Below, piece by piece: positions 1-5,795 of a stretch of DNA of 7,232 bases; the stretch's first letter is position 1, and each line of letters begins with the position of its first letter. This DNA is from Myxococcales bacterium (GTDB taxonomy: Bacteria > Myxococcota > Polyangia > Fen-1088), in assembly GCA_003153875.1 (NCBI GenBank), contig PMBY01000188.1, forward strand, positions 380 to 7,611, read 5' to 3'. The position numbers and the translations under genes are program-made. Under the pieces are notes generated by a model that was given only the letters and a program-made list of their open reading frames with translations, searched no databases and was not told the DNA's origin.

Positions 1-2
1 CG

Positions 3-371
3 GGAACTTCGATCTGGGCCAATCCCTGCATCCGCGATCAGCCGGAGAAGTACGAGCTTCTGCGCATGTTCCTGCTCAACCTCTACGGCGCAACCAACGC
101 CGAGAACAAAGTTCTGCTGCTCTTCAACGTGCCGGTGTCACGCGCCGCTGCGGTGGAGAAGTATCTGGCGGACAACAATCTGTATGCCGATGAGCCCAGC
201 CGCATCAGCGGCAAGGGCTACACCGAGTACAGCATCGAGGTGGACACGGCCAGCGCCAAGTTGCCTCTCGCCCGGGTGCGTTTCCATCTGGCTGAGCTGG
301 GCGCGCGTGGCATCGACACCGTGCCGCTCACGTCGTCGATCCCGGACGCGGGCGTCATCGAGAATTGGTAG
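3..371 (+). CDS. hisG: ATP phosphoribosyltransferase (HisG, long form), C-terminal part; 5' end outside window
   Basis: The reading frame is open from the window edge (position 3) to TAG at 369-371, giving 122 residues. The visible ATG at 66 is internal, because coding continues upstream of it. The segment resembles the end of long-form HisG: an ANP motif, then a helix (YELLRMFLLNLYGA), then the ferredoxin-like C-terminal domain with KVLLLFNVP and the closing pattern LAELGARGIDTVPLTSSIP, which matches the family pattern LkalGAr-I-VlPiekiv-P. HisG catalyses the first step of histidine synthesis, joining ATP and PRPP to give phosphoribosyl-ATP in the cytoplasm. The C-terminal domain binds histidine for feedback inhibition in the hexameric long form. 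The usual PT-(I/V)-SPL stretch of this domain is replaced by ADEPSRISGKG, so allosteric behaviour may differ. The catalytic domains lie outside the window. The 3' end overlaps the convergent EAL gene by 17 bases. The family call is by remembered pattern, not a search. Confidence 0.7.
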   Translation, partial: GTSIWANPCIRDQPEKYELLRMFLLNLYGATNAENKVLLLFNVPVSRAAAVEKYLADNNLYADEPSRISGKGYTEYSIEVDTASAKLPLARVRFHLAELGARGIDTVPLTSSIPDAGVIENW

Positions 372-2322
372 TGCGGTCTATCGCCTGCAGCGAAAGCTGC
401 TCCGTCTGAACGATCTTCGGTGCCGAACGCTCATCCCAGAAGGACGGAGGGCCGTCAGCGATGAGGCGCTCAGCTTCCTCTGCTGGCACGGGGCGGGAGA
501 AGAAGTAGCCCTGGGCACGCCTGCACTTGAGCGCGTGCAGCGACTCCATCTGTTGCGGGGTTTCTACTCCTTCGGCGGTCACGTCCATGCCCAGGTTGTG
601 GGCCAGCCCGACGATGGCGCGCACGATCTCGGATTGCTGAGCGCCGCTGTGCATGGAGCTGACGAAGGAGCGGTCGACTTTCAAGGTCTGGACCGGGAAT
701 GATTGCAGATAGGCCAGCGAAGAATAGCCGGTCCCGAAGTCGTCGACATCCAGGTGCACGTTCATTTCGTGCAGTTCTTGTAGTGCGGCCGCGCCTGCTT
801 GCATGCTTTGCATGAGCGCGCTTTCGGTGATCTCCAGGGTCAAGCTGCTCGGGCGCAACCCGGTTTCGTCCAGCACGCGGCGAACCTGTTGAGGCAGATC
901 GGCATCGGCTAGCTGGCAGGTGGACAGATTCACCGCGATGCCGAGCGGCGGCTGGTGGTGGTGCGTGTTGTGCCAGTGCTGCATCTGGCGGCAGGCTTCG
1001 CGCAGAACCCACATTCCGAGCGGCCGGATGAGCCCGGTCTCCTCGGCGGTGTGGATGAAGGCGTCAGGCATCACCAGGCCGCGGCAGGGATGGCGCCAAC
1101 GCGCCAGCGCCTCGAACCCGGCCAAGCGCCGCGTCGCCAAGTCTACGATGGGTTGGTAGTGGACGACCCACTCCTGGCGTTCGACGGCCCGGCGAAGATC
1201 AGTCTCGAGCTGCAATTGGTCGACCGCGCGTCGGTGCATCTCCGCATCGAAGACTTCATGGCGGGCACGGCCAGCGGCCTTGGCGCGGTAGAGCGCGGTG
1301 TAGGCATCGCGGAGCATGTCATCGTGGCGCGAGTAGCCCGAGCTGGACAGCGCGATGCCGATGCTGACCGAGGTGAAGACCTCGGTCCCGACGACGGTGA
1401 GGGGCAGCGCCATGGCGTTCTGGATGCGCTCTGCCACGCGAACCGCATCGCTCTCGCTGTGCAGATCGTCGAGCAGAATCGTGAACTGATCGCCCACCAC
1501 CCGTGCTAGCACGTCGCCCGGACGTAGGCAGGCCTCTATGCGGCGGGCGGTGCGCACCAACAGCTCGTCACCGGCCCCGTGTCCGAGACTTTCGTTGATG
1601 CACTTGAAGCGATCGAGATCCAACCAGGCCACGGCAAACAGCGGGCTCGACGCACCCAGGTGGTGGGTGCGCATGACCAGGCGCTCGACGCGCTTGTCAA
1701 ACATGGCGCGGTTGGGAACCTGGGTCAGCGGATCGTAGAACCCTTTCTGTTCCAACTCCGCCTCGAAGCGTTTCTTCTCGGTGATGTCGCGTGAGATTCC
1801 GAAGGTGCCGACGATCAGGCCGGACGAGTCGCGCAGCGGAATCTTGGTGGTGGAGAGCCAGCGCTCGCTACCGCCGGGCAGGTGCCACTTCTCCTCCACG
1901 TCGACGAGAGTGCGCCCCCGACGCACGATCTCCTCATCGTCGCGGCAGCGGTGTTCGGCCTCGTCCCGGCACAAGAAATCCATCTCGTTGCGACCGATGG
2001 CCCGGGCCGGGTCAGAAAGTCCGAGGTGAGTGGCCAGGGTGCGGTTGACGCGGGTGAAGCGGCCGTTGCGATCCTTGAAGTAGATGTCTTCGGCCATGGA
2101 GTCCATGACCGTCTCGATCTGAAAGAGAGAGCCGCGCAGCCAGTCGAGCTCTTGCTTCTGCGCGCGGCTCAGTGCCTCAGTGACGGGCGGAGGTGTGCGT
2201 TGCACTCGTCCGGGCCTGGGCGTATTCGCCTCGCGCCCCGAATGCGCGACGGGGGTCGCGCGCCTTTCCGAGCCCTGCTGGGCTTGCGCACGCTTTGCCC
2301 TGGGTGAAACGAGCTTGGTCAT
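355..2322 (-). CDS. PAS-GGDEF-EAL protein, probable c-di-GMP phosphodiesterase with degenerate GGDEF
   Basis: This is a 655-residue signalling protein when started at ATG 2322. Residues 1-55 are basic and probably disordered. A PAS domain with PAC segment spans about 65-182 (FKDRNGRFTRVNR, ending GTFGISRDITEKK). A GGDEF domain spans about 195-360 and an EAL domain about 370-620. The GGDEF motif itself reads VGDQF (276-280), with the metal-binding Glu replaced by Gln, so cyclase activity is unlikely. The inhibitory I-site RPGD (267-270) sits at the standard five-residue distance before it. The EAL set is complete: FEALARW (E404), NLS (N465), LEITES (E497), DVDDFGTGYSSL (D527, D528), LKVD (K548, D550), AEGVET (E584), QGY (Q604). 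It should therefore hydrolyse c-di-GMP to pGpG, perhaps tuned through the PAS and GGDEF domains. No transmembrane segment is seen, so it is cytoplasmic. The frame stays open to 2493, but that lies upstream of the TATAAT promoter, so ATG 2322 (or GTG 2352) is preferred. Confidence 0.93.
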   Translation of the reverse strand: MTKLVSPRAKRAQAQQGSERRATPVAHSGREANTPRPGRVQRTPPPVTEALSRAQKQELDWLRGSLFQIETVMDSMAEDIYFKDRNGRFTRVNRTLATHLGLSDPARAIGRNEMDFLCRDEAEHRCRDDEEIVRRGRTLVDVEEKWHLPGGSERWLSTTKIPLRDSSGLIVGTFGISRDITEKKRFEAELEQKGFYDPLTQVPNRAMFDKRVERLVMRTHHLGASSPLFAVAWLDLDRFKCINESLGHGAGDELLVRTARRIEACLRPGDVLARVVGDQFTILLDDLHSESDAVRVAERIQNAMALPLTVVGTEVFTSVSIGIALSSSGYSRHDDMLRDAYTALYRAKAAGRARHEVFDAEMHRRAVDQLQLETDLRRAVERQEWVVHYQPIVDLATRRLAGFEALARWRHPCRGLVMPDAFIHTAEETGLIRPLGMWVLREACRQMQHWHNTHHHQPPLGIAVNLSTCQLADADLPQQVRRVLDETGLRPSSLTLEITESALMQSMQAGAAALQELHEMNVHLDVDDFGTGYSSLAYLQSFPVQTLKVDRSFVSSMHSGAQQSEIVRAIVGLAHNLGMDVTAEGVETPQQMESLHALKCRRAQGYFFSRPVPAEEAERLIADGPPSFWDERSAPKIVQTEQLSLQAIDRTTNSR

Positions 2323-2398
2323 GCTGACGCGCGACCGTCCGAGGTGCCCCACGGAGTGAACCCCGCTGCTGCCCCTTGCTCGAACTAGTAGCGCCGCG

Positions 2399-2427
2399 AT
2401 TATAAGCCGATTCACAAATTTTTGTGA
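2399..2427 (-). promoter_or_regulatory. Candidate promoter of the PAS-GGDEF-EAL gene
   Basis: A perfect TATAAT lies on the minus strand at 2404-2399 in one of the few AT-rich patches of the window, which would place the transcription start near 2392 and leave a leader of about 70 bases before ATG 2322. At 17-base spacing the -35 position (2427-2422) reads TCACAA, a poor match to TTGACA. It is formed by one arm of the palindrome at 2412-2427. A perfect -10 with a weak -35 under a palindrome suggests control by a dimeric regulator. This is inferred from sequence alone. Confidence 0.4.
2412..2427. promoter_or_regulatory. Inverted repeat TCACAAA-TT-TTTGTGA, candidate operator
   Basis: Two perfect 7-base arms are separated by two bases. 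The centre lies about 28 bases upstream of the predicted start of the EAL gene, over the -35 element and spacer, which is a typical repressor position. The arms contain TCACA and TGTGA in the opposite order to a CRP site (TGTGA-N6-TCACA), so this is not a standard CRP box. The regulator is unknown. Confidence 0.4.
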
Positions 2428-2443
2428 GGTGAAACGCAGGATC

Positions 2444-2463
2444 TCTCCTATTGTGCTAGGAGA
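2444..2463. promoter_or_regulatory. Inverted repeat TCTCCTA-N6-TAGGAGA
   Basis: This is a perfect 7-base inverted repeat with a 6-base centre (TTGTGC), midway in the divergent intergenic region. It lies 54 bases upstream of the ATG of the secreted-protein gene and upstream of the EAL gene's TATAAT. It could be an operator for the rightward gene or a hairpin in its leader. There is no T-run after it on either strand, so it is not an intrinsic terminator. Confidence 0.3.
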
Positions 2464-2491
2464 TTCCCCCACACATGTGAGTGGAGGTATC

Positions 2492-2566
2492 ATGCCTAAT
2501 TGTGGAAAATGCGATCATGAAGCGTCGGGTTTCGATCTTGGCCGTAGCGACTGTGCTTGGGGCTAG
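2492..2566 (+). CDS. Possible 24-residue Cys-containing leader ORF
   Basis: ATG 2492 is preceded by GGAGG at 2483-2487, the best Shine-Dalgarno sequence in this intergenic region, with 4 bases between. It opens a 24-codon frame ending at TAG 2564-2566. The peptide begins MPNCGKCDHE, with a CxxC pair and a third Cys near the end. It overlaps the start of the secreted-protein gene (ATG 2517) in another frame. It could be a translated leader that affects initiation of that gene, or chance. An ORF of this length is not evidence by itself; only the position of the GGAGG argues for it. Confidence 0.22.
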   Translation: MPNCGKCDHEASGFDLGRSDCAWG

Positions 2567-3623
2567 CAGCCACGCGGCGGCTGCGCCAAAGCTCAAAGTG
2601 GTGGGCCGGGTCAATGCCGGCGAGGCCGCCATGCACGATGCCTTCGCCCTGGATCAGGCGGGCAGCAAGCTGGCGTACATTGTCTTCACCGGCAAGGGCG
2701 CGGTGCAACTGCATGTGGGACCACCTGGGGGCAAGACCAAGGTGACGGATCTGGTGAACTTCTCTGGCGCTCCCGAGAAGATCCTGGGGTTGTCGGGATA
2801 CTGGTTCGTGGTGGCCAACGAAGGGTCACGGCGGGCCGCCATTGTCGACCCCGCGGGACGAATCAGGCGCCAGACGGGCTCGTTCGACGACTGTGAGCTG
2901 TCCCGCGCGCCAAACGCCCTGGTGACCTACAGCCAGAAACGTCTGCCCGCCGGGGACCGCTATTCCATTCAGACCTATCGGCCGGACGGCAGCACCATCG
3001 CCGTGAAGGCGCTGGTGGTGACCCCGGGCGGGACCATAGACGGCGACGCCTCCGCGACTTTTCTCGGTTTTGCCAAGAGCCACCTGGAAGCCATGGTGCA
3101 GATTCCGGGCGCGTACAACCGTCGCAGCGACGCGCGCGAGCCCCCGAAGTTCGCTCTCTATGACGTGATGAAGGGCAAGACCGGGCCGGGGAAGATGCCG
3201 CCCAAGCTGGACACCTTCCTGGACTACATTCGCAAGCGGGCCGAGAAGCCTGACCTGGATGCCGTCATCGTGCTGGCCGCGGGACAGGCGGGTTTCGAGC
3301 TGGTGGGCCCAGGCGAGAAAGTGCGGCCACTCAACCTGGCGACCAAACAATACGACGTGCTGTCGTTGCAGCAGTTTCAGGTGGGCAACCGGGTGGTGTT
3401 CTCGTTGGTGGCCGACCGGCCGCAGACCGGCAACATGGAAGAGGAAGGTCGCTATTCGCAGGCGTTCTTCAGCCTTGAACCGACGAGCGGAAAGGTCACC
3501 GCGTTGGGCGAGGTTTCGCTGCCCGACAAGCATCCCTGTCCCTGGTCCGCCGGCGGCAACAAGATCGCGGTGTTGCGCAAAGCGGCCGACGGCGGGAAGG
3601 AGATTGTGATCTACTCACGGTAG
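2517..3623 (+). CDS. Secreted protein of unknown function, probably beta-propeller-like
   Basis: The product has 368 residues. ATG 2517 gives a classic Sec signal peptide: MKRR, a hydrophobic stretch (VSILAVATVLGAS) and an Ala-rich cleavage region, with cleavage likely near residues 23-24. There is no lipobox Cys, so the mature protein is probably periplasmic or secreted. In-frame GTG codons at 2481 and 2502 would only add a polar extension before the signal peptide. I do not recognise a named family. The chain is rich in short beta-strand patterns typical of TolB/WD40-type blades, for example FALDQAGSKLAYIVF near the N-terminus and WSAGGNKIAVLRK at the C-terminus, each with the small-polar-GxxLA(Y/V) pattern that closes a blade. 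No catalytic motif is evident. Two mature Cys (in DDCEL and HPCPW) could form a disulphide. The gene is probably monocistronic: its upstream neighbour is divergent, and its stop overlaps the convergent oxidoreductase gene by 9 bases. The coding call is firm; the fold is inference. Confidence 0.85.
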   Translation: MKRRVSILAVATVLGASSHAAAAPKLKVVGRVNAGEAAMHDAFALDQAGSKLAYIVFTGKGAVQLHVGPPGGKTKVTDLVNFSGAPEKILGLSGYWFVVANEGSRRAAIVDPAGRIRRQTGSFDDCELSRAPNALVTYSQKRLPAGDRYSIQTYRPDGSTIAVKALVVTPGGTIDGDASATFLGFAKSHLEAMVQIPGAYNRRSDAREPPKFALYDVMKGKTGPGKMPPKLDTFLDYIRKRAEKPDLDAVIVLAAGQAGFELVGPGEKVRPLNLATKQYDVLSLQQFQVGNRVVFSLVADRPQTGNMEEEGRYSQAFFSLEPTSGKVTALGEVSLPDKHPCPWSAGGNKIAVLRKAADGGKEIVIYSR

Positions 3624-4814
3624 TTTCGTTTCGGCGATGAGTCGCTCCGCCTCGCTGGCCGAGCGCAGCGAGCAGTCTTCAATGGCCAGGCCCCCGAAGT
3701 AGTTGCCCGTGATGTAAAGGCCGCTGGCTGGCAGGCGCCGGTCGATCTCCGCGGCGATCGCCGCGTGTCCCAGTGCCAGCGAGGGCAAAGACGTGGCGTG
3801 AGTGGCAACGCAGGCGAGCTGGTCGCGGCCCAGGCCGGTGACGGCGCAGATGCGGTCGATGCGTTCGTCGAGCGACAAGCCAGCGCGGAAGTGGAAGGTG
3901 AAGGCGCGCAGGCGCTCGTCGGGAACCACGTCGCGCGTGACCACTGAGAAGAACGTGTCGTCGATCGGCACGATGCCGGCCAGGCGCGGGAGACGAACGT
4001 GACGGGCCTCGGCCACAACACCCACGGACTCGATCTTCGCAGTCTGGATGCCAGCCAGGGCGGTGGCGATTTCCGGGGCGAGGGGCACGAGCAAGTTTGC
4101 GGCCTCGGGGGCCGGCAGAGCCAGGGCCAGACGCTGGGCAAACACCCGATCTCCGCCGGCAATCTCGACGACGAGTTTGCCGCCGGTACGTGCCAGGCCG
4201 CGCACTTCCGCATTGGTCCGCACTGCGATTCTCGGCTCTGCAGCGATCCGGTCGGCCAGAGTCTGGATTCCGCCGGCAAATGTGAAGCTGCGCGGGATGT
4301 CTTTGCGGCGCGGGCGCTTCTTGAACAGGAACTCGGCAGGAAAGTTGTCGGCCGGTTGCGACAGCACGGTAGCGAACAGGGGCGCAAACACGTGTTTCCA
4401 ATTCTTTCGGCCCACCAGCTTGCCGTAGTAGTCGGCCACGGTTTGGCCCTGCTTGTGCTCGCTGAACGCGTGCCAGGCCGAGGCGAACAATTCGGGCAAA
4501 CTCAATTGCGAGGGAATGCTGCGCAGCTGGCCCTCGACCAGCAGGCGAAAGGGCGCCCGTTTTCGTGTGAGCATGCGATCGCGCAGGCCCAGCTCGTCGA
4601 TGATGGTCAGCAGCGAGCCATAGGAGTTGTAGAGCGTGTGCGCTCCCATCTCGAACCAGAACCCGACGGGTTGCCGTTGGGAGCGGACACATCCACCCAG
4701 CTCGGCAGCCGATTCGAGAACGAGCACGCTGCGCCCGGCCTGCGCCACACGATGGGCCAGGCACAGCCCGCTGATTCCGGCCCCGAGGACCACGACATCG
4801 ACGTTTTCGCTCAC
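3615..4814 (-). CDS. FAD-dependent oxidoreductase, protoporphyrinogen oxidase (HemY)-like
   Basis: The 399-residue flavoprotein starts with a Rossmann FAD site: GAGISG at 11-16, acidic E34 for the ribose, then GG (40-41) and R44. Further PPOX/amine-oxidase features are GAHTLYNSY (57-65), FTFAGGIQTLADRI (177-190) and the C-terminal FAD motif ITGNYFGGLAIEDC (368-381), close to the GNyxxGvxxxDC pattern of HemY-type enzymes. HemY oxidises protoporphyrinogen IX to protoporphyrin IX with oxygen in late haem synthesis. This protein is shorter than the usual 450-500 residues and no haem gene lies nearby, so another amine-oxidase-superfamily substrate is possible. I chose GTG 4814 because AAGG lies just upstream and the Rossmann strand follows within a few residues. 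ATG 4835 (406 residues) and GTG 4856 (413 residues) are alternatives. No signal peptide is seen. It lies 89 bases downstream of the lipoprotein gene on the same strand and may share its transcript. Confidence 0.75.
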   Translation of the reverse strand: MSENVDVVVLGAGISGLCLAHRVAQAGRSVLVLESAAELGGCVRSQRQPVGFWFEMGAHTLYNSYGSLLTIIDELGLRDRMLTRKRAPFRLLVEGQLRSIPSQLSLPELFASAWHAFSEHKQGQTVADYYGKLVGRKNWKHVFAPLFATVLSQPADNFPAEFLFKKRPRRKDIPRSFTFAGGIQTLADRIAAEPRIAVRTNAEVRGLARTGGKLVVEIAGGDRVFAQRLALALPAPEAANLLVPLAPEIATALAGIQTAKIESVGVVAEARHVRLPRLAGIVPIDDTFFSVVTRDVVPDERLRAFTFHFRAGLSLDERIDRICAVTGLGRDQLACVATHATSLPSLALGHAAIAAEIDRRLPASGLYITGNYFGGLAIEDCSLRSASEAERLIAETKLP

Positions 4815-4903
4815 GGTGCCTTGGTTATGGCGCATGCCCGGCGAGATTGTCCACACCGCTGAGAACAGGCACGGCGAAGGGTTCGTGAAACGGGGGCTCC
4901 CAC

Positions 4904-5761
4904 CTAAGGGATGCCAGGGAACGACGAATAGGCAATGTCGAAGTCTTCGAACATGTCGACGATTTGCACCGTGAAGTCAGGGAATGCGGTGACGATATGC
5001 CATTGTCCGCATTGTGAAGGGAAGTAGGTTTCATTGACGTTCAAGTCGGGAAACACGGACACCTTGACCTTGAAGTCCGGAAAGACGGTCACGTACTGCA
5101 CGTTGCCCCAGAGCTTGACCCCCTTGAAGGTGCAATCGCACTTGATGCGCCCACACGTCGCCGGTCCCACGTCCAGGCTCGGAGTCAAGCTGTCCGCGGT
5201 CGCGTCCATCACCTTCGCATCGGCCGCTGGTCCGTCTACCTTTGCGTCGGGCGTGCTTGTGTCGGGTGGGGTTGCATCCGGCGCTCGCGCCTCTGTGGCA
5301 TTCGCGTCCCTTGCTGCTGCGTCGGGTCCGGCGTCATCAAGGAGGTCGGCGTCGCCGTCCGGTGCTGTCTGGGGCGCAGGGCCGTCCCTGGTCGCGCTGT
5401 CCGGGGCGAGCCCCGCGTCGCTTGCCCCAACGTCCGATTGCGGGCCAACAGGAACTCGGTCGGCCCCGACATCGACGGGCAAAGTCGCCTCTGGTCCCTG
5501 CGCATCGAGCGTCTGTACGTCCGGGCCGGGCGCATCCAGCGGTTGTGCGTCAGGTCGCTGCGCGTCCGGCGCCTGTGCGTCCGGTGTCGGTGGCCCCGCA
5601 TCACTGCCGCCCGAGGTGGCAGTGTCCCCGCCCACCTCTTTGGCCGCACCGGACCCGTCGGGGCCGGTGTTCGAAGGATTGTCGCTCTGGCTTGAACACG
5701 ACAACACGCCCGCCGCGCACGCGACGAGGCAAGGAAGAACGAGAGCAAGAGTGATTTTCAC
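4904..5761 (-). CDS. Lipoprotein with PDAQ-rich linker and C-terminal 7(1) septoil-knot-type domain
   Basis: The product has 285 residues in three parts. Residues 1-22 are a short lipoprotein signal: one Lys, a hydrophobic run, and two candidate lipobox Cys, C15 (LVAC, the better motif) and C22 (VLSC, the more usual length). Residues 23-200 are low complexity, rich in Asp, Ala, Pro and Gly, with tandem PDAQ pentapeptides at 59-93, and form an extended acidic linker. Residues 203-285 hold a compact domain of repeated FPD turns: VFPDFKVKV, VFPDLNVNE, YFPSQCGQWH, AFPDFTVQIV, MFEDFDIAY, SFPGIP. I match this spacing, including the (C/P)GxW insertion between repeats three and four and the terminal SFPG, to the 7(1) septoil-knot family known from AlphaFold models. 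Its function is not known to me. Four Cys (203, 208, 210, 251) may pair. GTG 5761 is chosen because it begins the signal peptide; the frame continues to 6172 but would run through the divergent promoter region and cstA. There is no clear Shine-Dalgarno, and the promoter position suggests a leaderless message. Confidence 0.85.
   Translation of the reverse strand: MKITLALVLPCLVACAAGVLSCSSQSDNPSNTGPDGSGAAKEVGGDTATSGGSDAGPPTPDAQAPDAQRPDAQPLDAPGPDVQTLDAQGPEATLPVDVGADRVPVGPQSDVGASDAGLAPDSATRDGPAPQTAPDGDADLLDDAGPDAAARDANATEARAPDATPPDTSTPDAKVDGPAADAKVMDATADSLTPSLDVGPATCGRIKCDCTFKGVKLWGNVQYVTVFPDFKVKVSVFPDLNVNETYFPSQCGQWHIVTAFPDFTVQIVDMFEDFDIAYSSFPGIP
4907..5104 (-). repeat. FPD repeat domain (about 10-11 residues per repeat)
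   Basis: Within the lipoprotein, residues 220-285 contain six FP-type turns at residues 227, 237, 247, 260, 271 (FE instead of FP) and 281. Their spacing is 10, 10, 13, 11 and 10 residues. The DNA copies have diverged but still share runs such as AAGTC-GGAAA on the plus strand. In the knot family these turns alternate with short beta strands. The 13-residue gap holds QCGQW, the conserved break in the repeat. Confidence 0.75.
5483..5587 (-). repeat. 15-bp tandem repeats encoding PDAQ-type pentapeptides
   Basis: Seven in-frame 15-base units encode TPDAQ, APDAQ, RPDAQ, PLDAP, GPDVQ, TLDAQ and GPEAT in the lipoprotein linker. The unit is a multiple of three, so copy-number change would alter linker length without a frameshift. 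Looser Asp-Ala-Pro repeats continue on both sides. Confidence 0.8.
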
Positions 5762-5763
5762 CG

Positions 5764-5776
5764 CGCCATTATGGCG
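5764..5776. promoter_or_regulatory. Palindrome CGCCAT-T-ATGGCG over the lipoprotein promoter
   Basis: Perfect 6-base arms flank one central base. It covers the candidate -10 box of the lipoprotein gene (5773-5768) and ends 3 bases before the GTG start, so a protein bound here would block transcription. The regulator is unknown. Confidence 0.35.
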
Positions 5777-5795
5777 AGCTACCACTTTGATGCAA
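5768..5795 (-). promoter_or_regulatory. Candidate promoter of the lipoprotein gene, predicted leaderless transcript
   Basis: On the minus strand TTGCAT (5795-5790) and CATAAT (5773-5768) are 16 bases apart. The -10 matches TATAAT in five of six bases; the -35 is weak, three of six. With the last -10 base at -7, the transcription start falls at 5761, the first base of the GTG codon, giving a message without a leader. This fits the lack of a Shine-Dalgarno sequence upstream of GTG 5761. Confidence 0.35.

Noticed and set aside
184..702. Plus-strand open frame across the hisG end and the EAL gene
   Set aside because: It crosses a gene boundary and lies in the wrong frame of both; residue composition is typical of a shadow frame.
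2412..2427. CRP binding site
   Set aside because: The half-sites are in the reverse order (TCACA then TGTGA), so it does not fit the TGTGA-N6-TCACA consensus.
2323..2493. N-terminal extension of the EAL protein up to 2493
   Set aside because: It would start upstream of the perfect TATAAT box and across both inverted repeats, and its residues show no domain. ATG 2322 fits the promoter and the protein better.
3999..4862. Plus-strand open frame of 287 codons opposite the oxidoreductase
   Set aside because: It is a high-GC shadow; the opposite strand carries both FAD motifs in a continuous frame.
4815..4903. Terminator or promoter between the lipoprotein and oxidoreductase genes
   Set aside because: I found only a weak GGG/CCC pairing, no stem followed by a T-run, and no good -35/-10 pair in these 89 bases.
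5483..5600. CRISPR-like short repeats
   Set aside because: The units are 15 bases with no spacers, keep the reading frame, and encode a repetitive linker.
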